NCBI RefSeq assembly: GCF_928097925.1
Contig: NZ_CAKMRI010000001.1
Location: forward strand, 1,674,001 to 1,738,000
Direction: 5' to 3'
DNA from: Mediannikoviicoccus vaginalis
GTDB lineage: Bacteria; Bacillota; Clostridia; Tissierellales; Peptoniphilaceae
DNA: 64,000 bases
The first letter of the stretch is position 1. Each line of letters starts with the position of its first letter. Positions 24,765 through 32,897 of this stretch are shown piece after piece. The position numbers and the translations under genes were made by a program. The notes beneath the pieces were generated by a model, which was not told the DNA's origin, ran no database searches, and saw nothing but the letters and a program-made list of their open reading frames with translations.

Positions 24765-25253
24765 ATGAAAGATAAGGAAGAAGTGGGAAGTGAGAAGTTA
24801 GAATTGAGAGGTGGGAAATTGCTAAAAATAATTATTTTACTATTTTTTATTACAATGTCCATATTAAATTATCGTCGTAAAAGAGAAAATATTGTAAGTG
24901 TAAAGAAACAGCCTATTATACTTCTTGGCATAGCTTTGTTTACAGTTATAACAAGCTACATTTGCTATAGATTCGACAATTCAGTTTTAGGATATATTAT
25001 TGTTCTGTCAGCAGTAATCTGTGCGTGGACTTTTGCTTTTTATCCTGGAATCACAAAAGATGGAGTTAATATTTTTATGGGAAGTACACCAATTATTACA
25101 TTTGCCAAATTTTCAGAGATTAAAAAAATTGATATTGTAGAAAATAAAGATAATGTTAAATTAAAAATAAATGTTTTTGGGAGTACATTTAGTCAGGTTT
25201 ATAGATTAGAAGATAGAGATAAAGTAATTGAGAAAATAGAAAAGAAGAAATAG
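24765..25253 (+). CDS. Two-helix membrane protein with PH-like C-terminus, unknown function
   Basis: The protein has 162 residues from the ATG at 24765 (an alternative lies at 24747). Hydrophobic segments lie at about residues 22-37 and 50-85. The C-terminal 60 residues (TKDGVNIFMGSTPIITFAKFSEIKKIDIVENK) look like the strand pattern of small bacterial PH-like or DUF5673-type domains, but this is only a resemblance. The first 20 or so codons, including the start and its AGGAG site, are made of dispersed repeat sequence (purine tract GAAGTGGGAAGTGAGAAG), so the N-terminus may be a recent replacement. Confidence 0.6.
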   Translation: MKDKEEVGSEKLELRGGKLLKIIILLFFITMSILNYRRKRENIVSVKKQPIILLGIALFTVITSYICYRFDNSVLGYIIVLSAVICAWTFAFYPGITKDGVNIFMGSTPIITFAKFSEIKKIDIVENKDNVKLKINVFGSTFSQVYRLEDRDKVIEKIEKKK

Positions 25254-25302
25254 AGATTAGATGTTTTTATAAAATCAGAATTTGACAATTTGGAGGAACG
25301 AA

Positions 25303-25473
25303 ATGTTAAAAGGAATTGGTTATCTATTATTTGGTATAGGTTTAGGTTTTATGTCTCCTAAATTTATCAAGCAATATAAAAAAGACAAAAACATTGAAAA
25401 TACACTTGAAGTTATTGGAGTTTTATTATTAGCAGCTTCAAGCATTCTTTTAGGTGTTTTGGAATTTATGTAG
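25303..25473 (+). CDS. Small two-helix membrane protein
   Basis: The protein has 56 residues from the ATG at 25303, with GGAGG 6 bases upstream; a longer frame from 25282 has none. Hydrophobic helices at about residues 2-18 and 36-54 flank a basic loop (KFIKQYKKDKN). I do not recognise the family. It is followed by a hairpin with T-run (ACAGTAA/TTTACTGT, about 25527-25556). Confidence 0.55.
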   Translation: MLKGIGYLLFGIGLGFMSPKFIKQYKKDKNIENTLEVIGVLLLAASSILLGVLEFM

Positions 25474-25526
25474 AATTATAAATCCCAGTTTGCCAGATTA
25501 ACAACTAAATAAAAATTAACAGAGTA

Positions 25527-25556
25527 ACAGTAAATCAAAAATGGTTTACTGTTTTT
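25527..25556 (+). terminator. Intrinsic terminator
   Basis: ACAGTAA and TTTACTGT pair around an 11-nt loop and are followed by a T-run. After it, a fragment beginning ATG at about 25591 reads only 12 codons before a stop and looks like debris of a mobile-element gene. Confidence 0.7.
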
Positions 25557-25670
25557 TCTTTGCTCAAAAATAGAAAGAGAGGAACACAGAAAATGAAAAG
25601 CATAGAAGAAAAATCCATCAAGAGAAGTTAAGAAAATACAAAGAGTTACTTTTATATGGAGGTGGAATAG

Positions 25671-26156
25671 ATGATTAATGAAGAAGTATCCAGGTCAAGT
25701 CTTAATCTTGAAGTAAGACTTGCAAAAGCAACAAGTAAAGCAATTCTTGATGCCTTAAAGAAAGTACACAAGCAAATAGAAGAACAAGGAGGTTTGAAAA
25801 ATGTAATAAAAAATAACGGAGAAGAGGTAAAACTAAAAGATATGGTTAAAAAGGGACAGTTAGAAGAAATTAATCTAAAAGATCCTGAGTTAAAAGAACT
25901 AAAGAAAATTTTAAATAAACACGGAGTGAAGTTTTCTGTTATGAAAGATAAGGAAACTGGTAACCACTCTGTGTTTTTTCAATCTAAGGATATAAAGGTA
26001 ATGGAACACGCCTTTTAAAAAGCAGTTAAGGCTTCTGAAAGAAAGGCCGATAGGAAAGATTCAATAACGAAGACTATAAATAAAATTAAGGATATGTCTA
26101 AGGACACCATCAGTAAAGATAAAGTTAAAAACAAACATAAGGAGCAAAGCTTATGA
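25671..26156 (+). pseudogene. PcfB/DUF3801-like conjugation gene with an internal nonsense codon
   Basis: The first 115 codons resemble PcfB (DUF3801), an accessory of conjugative-element DNA transfer: SRSSLNLEVRLAKATSKAILDALKK ... LNKHGVKFSVMKDKETGNHSVFFQ. A TAA at 26016-26018 stops the frame, but it continues in the same phase for 45 more codons (KAVKASERKADRKDSITK...) to a TGA at 26154-26156, which overlaps the next ATG (ATGA). The lysine-rich tail is what intact family members have, so a single point mutation probably truncated the gene. AGGTGG precedes the ATG. It marks the scar of an integrative conjugative element. Confidence 0.75.
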
Positions 26157-26842
26157 TAAGTAATTTAAAAACATTTGAAAATAAGAATTTTGGAAAACTC
26201 ACTGTTATAGAAAAAGACGGTGAGTTTTTCTTTATAGCAAATGAAGTAGCAACTATGCTAGGATATGTCAATCCAAGAAAAGCTGTTTATGACCATGTAG
26301 ATGAGGAAGATAAGGGTGTAACGAAATGGAACACCCCTGGAGGAATACAGAATATTTCAATAATTAACGAATCAGGATTGTATTCACTTATCCTTTCATC
26401 AAAACTACCACAAGCAAAAATATTCAAAGCTTGGGTAACTAGAGAAGTCTTACCAAGTATTAGAAAAAATGGAGGATATATAGCTGGTCAAGAAAAGAAA
26501 ACTAACGAAGAGCTACTTGCAGATGCAATTCTTGTAGCCAATAGAATTATTGCTGAAAGAGAGGAAGAAATTGAGGAATTAAGACCAAAGGCAGATTATT
26601 ATGACAAATTAGTAGATTATAACCTACTTACAAACTTTAGAAATACTGCTGGTGACACTTTCCTGACGGAAAGAGAGATTCTTCGACTACAATTTTTACT
26701 TCGTAAAAATTTCGAAAATGGTACCCCTTTTTCAAATAAATCTCTTAAAATTAATGACAAAAACTTTGCTTCTCATAAAAACACTCGTGCGGAGTTAAAT
26801 ATCCTATTGAACTATGAGGTCTTTCAGTATTGTAATAATTAG
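26153..26842 (+). pseudogene. BRO-family antirepressor, C-terminus replaced by repeat and IS
   Basis: Residues 1-110 are a complete BRO-N domain (FGKLTVIEKDGEFFFIANEVATMLGYVNPRKAVYDHVD ... GLYSLILSSKLPQAKIFKAWVTREVLPSIRKNGGYI). A coiled linker and the opening of a KilAC-type domain follow (ELRPKADYYDKLVDYNLLT). From about 26645 the sequence is no longer gene: it is repeat (GACACTTTCCTGACGGAAAG, then a family B hairpin) and then IS sequence, which provides the stop at 26842. The start overlaps the broken pcfB frame. It was probably a phage or conjugative-element regulator and is now truncated. Confidence 0.8.
26640..26713. repeat. Family D fragment and left part of a family B hairpin, split by IS copy 2
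   Basis: GACACTTTCCTGACGGAAAG (about 26653-26672) is a truncated family D hairpin. AGAGATTCTTCGAC followed by AATTTTTAC/GTAAAAATT arms (to 26713) is a family B hairpin on the minus strand. Its remaining part, TTCCGCTCAGAATGACA, resumes at 28091 after the IS. Confidence 0.8.
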
Positions 26843-27596
26843 TCCAATATTCTACTATCATCTTGTATTGTTCTACAGTGTAATGTTTCACTGACCCTAT
26901 TTCTGTTTTCATGCTCTTAAAGAATGTTTCTATGAATATATTATCTACTGGTCTATATGGTCTGGACATACTGCTAATTATCCCATTTTCTTTTAAAGTT
27001 GATTGAAACAACTTACTTGTGAACTGTGGTCCTCTATCTGAAAGTATCATATCTGGCTTACCATACTTTCTTATCGCTTCTTCTAATGTGTCAACCGCAA
27101 ACTGTGCATCCATTTTAAATGATTGTTTGTTTCCTACAAGCACCTTCCTTTTTATGTCTATTATTGCACAAGTATATACCTTTTTCTCAGCTGTTTTTTG
27201 TTCTGTAAAGTCTATTGCCCAAGCATTTACTTTATCTTGTTCTTCTTCTGGCATTTCGTTATATATGTTTTCTGATACGTATTTTTCACTAGTTTCTTCA
27301 CATGTATATACGTTCTTTATTCTAGGTCTACCATATTTACCTACTAGCCCTAGTTCTTTCATAATGTTACTTATTTTCTTCTCTGAAAAAACTATATTAT
27401 CCCTTTGTAGACACACTTTAAGCATTCTTCTTCCGAAGCTTCTATTATGCTTTATGAACATTTCTTTAACTAGATTTTTTTCTTCTTCAGTATATCTTGG
27501 TTTCCTAGGGTTTTTTCTTCTGTAGTAGTATCTTTGCTCATTAATATTCAATACTCGGCATACTATGCGCACTGGATATTCTGTTAGATGTTCCAC
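26751..27596 (-). CDS. IS3-family transposase OrfB (copy 2)
   Basis: Its translation is identical to the OrfB at 492-1337: 281 residues, GTG start, catalytic Asp129, Asp187 and Glu223 with DD(35)E spacing. The frame is open upstream through the slippery A7G run, so it can be expressed as an OrfAB fusion. Identity to the first copy implies recent transposition or gene conversion. Confidence 0.94.
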   Translation of the reverse strand: MEHLTEYPVRIVCRVLNINEQRYYYRRKNPRKPRYTEEEKNLVKEMFIKHNRSFGRRMLKVCLQRDNIVFSEKKISNIMKELGLVGKYGRPRIKNVYTCEETSEKYVSENIYNEMPEEEQDKVNAWAIDFTEQKTAEKKVYTCAIIDIKRKVLVGNKQSFKMDAQFAVDTLEEAIRKYGKPDMILSDRGPQFTSKLFQSTLKENGIISSMSRPYRPVDNIFIETFFKSMKTEIGSVKHYTVEQYKMIVEYWTNYYNTERPHSSIGYLTPHECFYEKQSFCH

Positions 27597-27607
27597 CGCA
27601 AAGTCTA

Positions 27608-27901
27608 CTATCTTATCTTCTTCTTCGCAAAGTATGCCTCGGCTTTTTTTAATATTTCATTCTCCATTTCAAGTTCTTTTAATCTTTGATATATTTCAAG
27701 ATCTCGTCCTGGAACTACTCCTTTTCCAGACATTCCTATTTCAGCATGTTTATTATATTCATCAACCCATCTATGGATTGTTTGTCTATCTAGGTCATAC
27801 ATTTTACATATTTCTGATGTTTTCATGTTTCCTAAAAGCTTAAGTTGTACTATTTTGATTTTAAATTCTTGAGAGAATGTTCTTCTTTTTAATTTTGACA
27901 T
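27608..27901 (-). CDS. IS3-family transposase OrfA (copy 2)
   Basis: Its translation is identical to the OrfA at 187-480: 97 residues with an N-terminal helix-turn-helix and a C-terminal zipper-like helix. The A-run near its 3' end permits a -1 frameshift into orfB. The same hairpin leader precedes it at about 27929-28047. Confidence 0.93.
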   Translation of the reverse strand: MSKLKRRTFSQEFKIKIVQLKLLGNMKTSEICKMYDLDRQTIHRWVDEYNKHAEIGMSGKGVVPGRDLEIYQRLKELEMENEILKKAEAYFAKKKIR

Positions 27902-28090
27902 TTAATTTTCCCTTCTATTTTGTAATTAAAATGATTTGCTCTTAATTGTTATGAAGTTTTTTCTAAAGGTTCTGTCAAGGAGAAAAGCGAAGCGATCCTT
28001 GACGGGTTCTTTGAAAAAACTAGAATTTAAGAGCCAGCAAATCATTTAGTCTGTCATTAGCGATGTATATGATTTCATTATACCATTCTC

Positions 28091-28197
28091 TTCCGCTCAG
28101 AATGACAGAGCTGGGAGTAATATTTCTATGAAAAGGTACTCTAAGGCTAAAAAAGGAATAAAATTTTAAAAGCATTGGATATCCTCTGCTTTTTTTA
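28091..28197 (+). repeat. Right remainder of the family B repeat, and a terminator
   Basis: TTCCGCTCAGAATGACA completes the family B unit interrupted by the IS. GGGAGTAATATTTCTATGAAA then repeats the sequence that starts the gene at 24765, here opening only a 13-codon frame. AAAGCA/TGCTTT with a T-run at about 28168-28197 is a plus-strand terminator. Confidence 0.7.
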
Positions 28198-28201
28198 TTT
28201 G

Positions 28202-28237
28202 GAAAAAAACTTGCCAGCAAGTTAATGCCGGCAAGTT
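28202..28237 (-). terminator. Terminator of the M42 peptidase gene
   Basis: On the minus strand AACTTGCC and GGCAAGTT form an 8-bp stem around a 14-nt loop and are followed by a run of T, just after the stop. Confidence 0.85.
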
Positions 28238-28245
28238 AATAAACT

Positions 28246-29319
28246 TTATTTTTTTAATATCTTTTTAATGTTCTCGTCGTTTAGGTTTTCAATTACTTTT
28301 ACTGCCAGGTCAACTGCAGCTTCAAAGTCTGAAAGTCTGGCAAAGTTGTAGTGGCTGTGGACAAAGCGAGATGGAACGCCTAGAACTAGAACTGGAACTC
28401 CTTCATTTGATAGGTGGATGGCACCTGCGTTTGTTGAACCTGCTCGTCTAATGGCTGATTGGCAGCTAATATTATTTTCTTCCGCTAGGTCCTTGGTAAG
28501 TTTTATATATTCTGGATTTCCAATATAGGACTTGTCAAAGTGGCGGATCTGAACTCCTTTTCCCAAGACACCTTGAGCTTGTTTTTTTGAAAAGTACAAG
28601 TCGTCAGCTGGGGAACCTTCAAAGACTATGGCAAGGTCTGGTTTAACCTTTTGGCTTGTGACTTTAGCTCCTCTCATACCAACTTCTTCTTGGGCTGCAA
28701 AGGCTCCAACTAAGTTGACGTTTAAGTTTTTATCTTTAAGTCTGTTCATTGTTTCCACTATACAGGCACAGCCAAGTCTGTTGTCAAAGGCCTTGCCGCG
28801 GATTAGGTCGTGGGCCTCGTCGTATCTAAAATCTACTATTGGAGCCACCGGTGCCCCTGGCTCAATTTTAAAGTCTTCTATAACTTCTTCATAGGACATG
28901 GCTCCAATGTCTATAAACATTTTTTCAATATTTAATGGACTGTTTCTCTCCTCTTCAGTCATAAAGTGGGGAGGGGTTGATCCTGTTAACCCTTCAATTA
29001 TTTTTCCGTCTCTATTTCTAATGCCAACTATGTGGGCAGGAACATTTGTAAGTACCCAGCCCCCTAGGGGAACGATTGATAAAGTTCCATTGTCTAAAAT
29101 ACTTTGCACCATAAAACCAACTTCGTCAGTGTGGGCGTCAAGTTGAACTGTAAAATTTTTCTTTTCTGAGTTTTTGTACTTGGCATAGACATTGTTCATT
29201 GAATCATTTTCTACGTCTAAGTCCACTAAGTTCTTCTTTAAAATTTCTACAAGGTCTTCTTCAAAGCCTGAAGGCCCAAAGGCTGTTGTAAGTTTTTCTA
29301 TTAATTTTATCTTGTCCAT
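28246..29319 (-). CDS. M42-family aminopeptidase
   Basis: This 357-residue co-catalytic metallopeptidase trims peptides in the cytosol, usually as a dodecameric tetrahedral shell. I start it at 29319 because GGAGG lies between this ATG and an earlier one. Metal-binding and catalytic sequences are visible in order: QLDAHTDEVGFMV, RGKAFDNRLGCACIVE (bridging Asp), AAQEEVGMRGAK (Glu pair), FEGSPADD and the late SRFVHSHYN His. They match the glutamyl-aminopeptidase/FrvX group. It is a single gene with its own terminator. Upstream lies a repeat block rather than an obvious operon partner. Confidence 0.94.
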   Translation of the reverse strand: MDKIKLIEKLTTAFGPSGFEEDLVEILKKNLVDLDVENDSMNNVYAKYKNSEKKNFTVQLDAHTDEVGFMVQSILDNGTLSIVPLGGWVLTNVPAHIVGIRNRDGKIIEGLTGSTPPHFMTEEERNSPLNIEKMFIDIGAMSYEEVIEDFKIEPGAPVAPIVDFRYDEAHDLIRGKAFDNRLGCACIVETMNRLKDKNLNVNLVGAFAAQEEVGMRGAKVTSQKVKPDLAIVFEGSPADDLYFSKKQAQGVLGKGVQIRHFDKSYIGNPEYIKLTKDLAEENNISCQSAIRRAGSTNAGAIHLSNEGVPVLVLGVPSRFVHSHYNFARLSDFEAAVDLAVKVIENLNDENIKKILKK

Positions 29320-29630
29320 AAGTCCCTCCATTTATAATTTCATTATAGCTTATTGGTTGTTTGCTCTCAATAGAGGAAGGGTTTTAAGTAGAAGTGAGAG
29401 GTGAGAGTAGATGAACAAAATAAGCAAAGCTTTTTTTAGAAAGTTTTGTCTAAGTGTCTTAAAATGTTATGAAGGTATAGCCTCGCTTCGCTCGGAGATG
29501 TTTCGACTCGCTGTCGCTCGCTCAACATGACAATACTAGGCTTTACTTTTCTAACTTTAATCATCTAAACTTAAACCTAAGCACATGTTTAATATCTTAA
29601 GTAAAAAAGTAAAGTTTATTAAATTTTCTA
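29320..29630. repeat. Intergenic repeats (purine tract and family C)
   Basis: There is no gene. A tract AGAAGTGAGAGGTGAGAG lies at about 29389-29408. 29430-29557 is the family C unit that is almost identical to 24490-24625, including CTCGCTTCGCTCGGAGATG and GACTCGCTGTCGCTCGCTC. The rest is AT-rich. Confidence 0.8.
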
Positions 29631-29693
29631 TTGTAATTTTTTGCTGAGTTGCTATAATAATACTTGGGTTTAATATAGTAAACAAATTGTTTA
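29631..29693 (+). promoter_or_regulatory. Promoter and palindromic operator of the polyamine operon
   Basis: TTGTAA (29631-29636), a 16-nt spacer and TATAAT (29653-29658) form the promoter. Twenty bases further on, TAAACAAATTGTTTA (29679-29693) is a perfect 15-bp palindrome between the likely start site and the ribosome site. It is well placed as an operator for the XRE-cupin regulator encoded next. Confidence 0.75.
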
Positions 29694-29714
29694 ATATCAT
29701 GTGGAGGAGGAAGT

Positions 29715-30254
29715 ATGGAAATAGGTTCAAGAATTCGAGATAGAAGGGTTTCTCTTGGTTTAACTCAGGAGGAATTGGCGGAGAGGTCTGATCTTACTAA
29801 GGGTTTTATCTCTCAGGTTGAACGTGATTTAACTTCTCCTTCTTTAATATCTCTTTGTGACATTTTGGATGCTCTTGGTACTAATTTACCGGAATTTTTT
29901 AAAGAGGAAGAGGATCCGAAACAAATTTTTTCAAAAGATGACTATGTGGTTATGGAGGACGAGGACAATGGAAGTGAAATTAAATGGCTTATTCCAAGTG
30001 CTCAAACTAAGTCCATGGAGCCGATTATTATAAAGATTAAAAAGGGTGGCTCCAGCAGAACTCTATCTCCAAGTGAAGGGGAAAACTTTGGTTATGTACT
30101 AAAGGGAGATATTAATTTATATATTGGCGACAAGAGTTACTGTCTTTCTGAAGGAGATAGTTTTTACTGTGGCTGTGAAGTTCCTAGAAGAATTTCAAAT
30201 ACTAAATGTAGCGAGGCGTTGGTCCTTTGGACAACGAATCCTCCAAGTTTTTAA
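29715..30254 (+). CDS. XRE-family regulator with C-terminal cupin domain (polyamine operon)
   Basis: The protein has 179 residues. The N-terminal helix-turn-helix (RIRDRRVSLGLTQEELAERSDLTKGFISQVE) is the XRE/SinR type. Residues about 105-175 form a single cupin domain (GGSSRTLSPSEGENFGYVLKGDINLYIGDKSYCLSEGDSFYCG). XRE-cupin proteins of the PuuR type bind polyamines or related ligands and repress uptake genes. It is the first gene of the potABCD operon, 12 bp before potA, and a palindrome suited to a dimeric repressor lies in its own leader. The ligand being polyamine is inferred from context. Confidence 0.9.
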   Translation: MEIGSRIRDRRVSLGLTQEELAERSDLTKGFISQVERDLTSPSLISLCDILDALGTNLPEFFKEEEDPKQIFSKDDYVVMEDEDNGSEIKWLIPSAQTKSMEPIIIKIKKGGSSRTLSPSEGENFGYVLKGDINLYIGDKSYCLSEGDSFYCGCEVPRRISNTKCSEALVLWTTNPPSF

Positions 30255-30266
30255 AGGGGTGACATT

Positions 30267-31313
30267 ATGGATTATATTTTAGAGCTTAAAAATGTTTCAA
30301 AGTCCTTTCAAGATGAATTGATTTTGGATAATTTAAATTTGAATATTAAACAAGGTGAGTTTTTAACTCTTCTTGGTCCTAGTGGTTGTGGAAAAACTAC
30401 CACTTTAAGAATTATTGGAGGTTTTTTAAAGCCAGATGAGGGAGAGGTTATTTTTGATGGCAAGAATATTGCAAATCTTCCCCCTTATGAGAGAAATATT
30501 AATACGGTGTTTCAAAAATATTCTCTTTTTCCAAATATGAATATCTATGACAACATCGCCTTTGGATTAAAGATTAAGAAGATGCCAAAGGATGTTATCG
30601 ATAAAAAAGTTGAAGGCGCATTGGAGCTTGTATCACTAAAGGGATATGGCAAGAGATCCATTGAGTCCCTTTCCGGTGGGCAACAACAGAGAATTGCCAT
30701 AGCAAGGGCCCTTGTTAATGAACCAAAGGTACTTCTTTTAGATGAACCTCTTGGAGCCCTAGACTTAAAACTAAGACAGGTTATGCAGACGGAACTTAAA
30801 AGGATTCAAGAAGAGGTTGGCATTACATTTATCTATGTTACCCACGATCAAGAGGAAGCCCTTAGCATGAGTGACAAGATTGTTGTAATGAATGGTGGAC
30901 TGGTTCAACAAATTGGCAGCCCAATCGACATTTACAATGAACCGAAGAATGCTTTTGTGGCAGACTTTATCGGCGAAAGTAATATTGTTGATGGTGTTAT
31001 GTTAAAAGACTTGGAAGTTGTATTTTCAGGTCACAAATTCGTCTGTCTTGATAAGGGCTTTAAACCAAATGAAAATGTGGATGTTGTTATTCGTCCTGAA
31101 GATATCGACTTGGTTAAGCCAGAGGATGGAATGTTACAAGGTGTGGTTGAAAGTATTATCTTTAAAGGCGTTCACTACGATATTACTGTGAATGTAAAAG
31201 GGGAGAGATATTTAATTCAATCCATTTATGAAAAGCAAGTTGGTGAAGAGGTGGGAATGGTTATAATTCCTGATCATATTCACATTATGGAGAAGCAAAG
31301 AGATGAAATTTAG
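30267..31313 (+). CDS. potA: Spermidine/putrescine ABC transporter ATP-binding protein
   Basis: This 348-residue ATPase drives polyamine import. Walker A is [15 protein letters not shown] (about residues 34-48), the Q-loop is VFQKYSLFP, the signature is [15 protein letters not shown], Walker B is [12 protein letters not shown], and the switch His is [11 protein letters not shown]-terminal TOBE regulatory domain (about 280-345) is present, as in PotA. GGGGTG precedes the ATG. It overlaps potB by 11 bp. Full-length and intact. Confidence 0.95.
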   Translation: MDYILELKNVSKSFQDELILDNLNLNIKQGEFLTLLGPSGCGKTTTLRIIGGFLKPDEGEVIFDGKNIANLPPYERNINTVFQKYSLFPNMNIYDNIAFGLKIKKMPKDVIDKKVEGALELVSLKGYGKRSIESLSGGQQQRIAIARALVNEPKVLLLDEPLGALDLKLRQVMQTELKRIQEEVGITFIYVTHDQEEALSMSDKIVVMNGGLVQQIGSPIDIYNEPKNAFVADFIGESNIVDGVMLKDLEVVFSGHKFVCLDKGFKPNENVDVVIRPEDIDLVKPEDGMLQGVVESIIFKGVHYDITVNVKGERYLIQSIYEKQVGEEVGMVIIPDHIHIMEKQRDEI

Positions 31314-32127
31314 AAAATTATCATATCCATATTTAGTATGGATGGGAATTTTTATCTTAGTTCCACTTTTTATGATTCTTTATTACTCCCTATCAATAAA
31401 AGGTGTGGACGGATTAACTTTTGCAAACTTTAAGGAGTTCTTTGGGTCCATAAACTTGGTGGTGCTACTTCATTCAATTAAGATTGCATTTATAACTACG
31501 ATTATATGCCTTTTAATTGGTTACCCAACAGCATATTTAATTTCAAAGGCGCCACTAAAGAGAAGGTCCATCATGCTTATTTTAATCGTTCTACCAATGT
31601 GGATGAACTTCCTATTAAGAACCTACGCATGGATGAATATTTTAGCGAAGAATGGAATTTTAAATAACTTTTTTAGATTTTTGGGGCTTTCTCCAAAGAC
31701 CATGTTATATACACAGGGAGCAATTGTTGTTGGAATGGTTTATAACTTCCTTCCATTTATGATACTTCCAATATACACAGTGCTTGAAAAGATGGACCAC
31801 TCCTTGGTGGAAGCGGCAAAGGACCTTGGGGCAAATAACTTTCAAACCTTTGTAAAAGTAATTTTTCCCATGAGTTTAACTGGTGTTATTACAGGAGTTA
31901 CCATGGTGTTTATTCCAGCGATTTCAACCTTTGAAATATCGGCGTTACTAGGTGGAAACAAGGTAAACTTAATCGGTAATGTCATTGAAAACCAATTTAG
32001 AGTTATTGGAGACTGGAACTATGGGTCTGCAATTTCCATGGTGCTAATGGTTATAATCTTTGTAACAATGCTTGTGACTAACAAGTTCAATCCAGATGAC
32101 GAGAAGACAGGAGGGGGACTATGGTAA
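31303..32127 (+). CDS. potB: Spermidine/putrescine ABC transporter permease PotB
   Basis: This 274-residue permease has six hydrophobic helices. The EAA loop that docks to PotA reads [22 protein letters not shown] (about residues 166-187). The N-terminal [22 protein letters not shown] is typical of PotB. The start lies inside the end of potA and the stop lies inside the start of potC, indicating coupled translation. Confidence 0.94.
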   Translation: MKFRKLSYPYLVWMGIFILVPLFMILYYSLSIKGVDGLTFANFKEFFGSINLVVLLHSIKIAFITTIICLLIGYPTAYLISKAPLKRRSIMLILIVLPMWMNFLLRTYAWMNILAKNGILNNFFRFLGLSPKTMLYTQGAIVVGMVYNFLPFMILPIYTVLEKMDHSLVEAAKDLGANNFQTFVKVIFPMSLTGVITGVTMVFIPAISTFEISALLGGNKVNLIGNVIENQFRVIGDWNYGSAISMVLMVIIFVTMLVTNKFNPDDEKTGGGLW

Positions 32128-32897
32128 AGAGATTAAAGAGATTTTATCTGTTTTTAGTTTTTGCATTTCTATATGCACCAATAGTCTTTCTTATGGTGTT
32201 TTCATTTAACGACTCAAAGTTAAAGTCATCATGGAATGGATTTACTTTAAAATGGTATGGAGAGCTATTTCAAAACTCCGAGATACTTTCATCCTTTTAT
32301 AACAGTTTATTAGTTGCTGTTCTTGCCACCATAGTTGCAACAATTTTAGGCACAATTGCTGCAATTGGTATCTACTATATGAAAAATTGGCAAAAAAATA
32401 TCGCCCTAAACGTAAACTATATTCCAGTTTTAAATCCAGATATTGTAACTGCCATATCACTGATGATACTTTTTAAAGTGGCAAGCATGGAGAATGGATT
32501 TTTAACTGTGTTAATATCCCATATTATGTTTACAACGCCATATGTGGTTTTGGCAGTACTACCAAAGTTAAAGCAGATGTCAAAGGCCCTGCCAGAAGCT
32601 GCCATGGACCTTGGTGCAACGCCAATGTACACACTTAGAAAGATTATTTTACCGGAAGTTAGCTCGGGTATTTTTTCAGGGGCAATACTTGCGTTCACCC
32701 TTTCCCTTGACGACTTTGTAGTGTCCTACTTTACAACTGGAAACGGCTTTACAACACTTTCGGTAACAATATTCGGCATGGCGAAAAAGGGAATAAACCC
32801 TGCCATAAATGCACTTTCAACACTTATGTTCTTGGGAATATTAATTTTATTACTAATAGTTTACAGGACCTCCAAAGATCCTGATGAGGAGAAATAA
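32121..32897 (+). CDS. potC: Spermidine/putrescine ABC transporter permease PotC
   Basis: This 258-residue second permease subunit has six helices and the EAA loop LPEAAMDLGATPMYTLRKIILPE. The segment TLSLDDFVVSYFTTGNGFTTL near the C-terminus is characteristic of PotC. GGAGGG precedes the ATG. It overlaps potB by 7 bp and abuts potD, whose start follows the stop directly. Confidence 0.94.
   Translation: MVKRLKRFYLFLVFAFLYAPIVFLMVFSFNDSKLKSSWNGFTLKWYGELFQNSEILSSFYNSLLVAVLATIVATILGTIAAIGIYYMKNWQKNIALNVNYIPVLNPDIVTAISLMILFKVASMENGFLTVLISHIMFTTPYVVLAVLPKLKQMSKALPEAAMDLGATPMYTLRKIILPEVSSGIFSGAILAFTLSLDDFVVSYFTTGNGFTTLSVTIFGMAKKGINPAINALSTLMFLGILILLLIVYRTSKDPDEEK

Larger units (their letters stand above)
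26714..28090 (-). mobile_element. IS3-family insertion sequence, copy 2 (complete, 1377 bp)
   Basis: The complete element has ends GAAAATGGTAC (26714) and the complement of GAGAATGGTAT (28090), flanked by a 3-bp target duplication TTC at 26711-26713 and 28091-28093. It is the inverted copy of 1-1374, with identical OrfA and OrfB. It sits in a family B hairpin at the same position as copy 1. A 3-bp duplication is normal for IS3-family elements. Confidence 0.95.

Noticed and set aside
1-28090. Composite transposon formed by the two IS copies
   Set aside because: The intervening 25 kb holds ordinary housekeeping genes, and no outer target duplication spans the pair; two independent insertions into family B repeats explain the data better.
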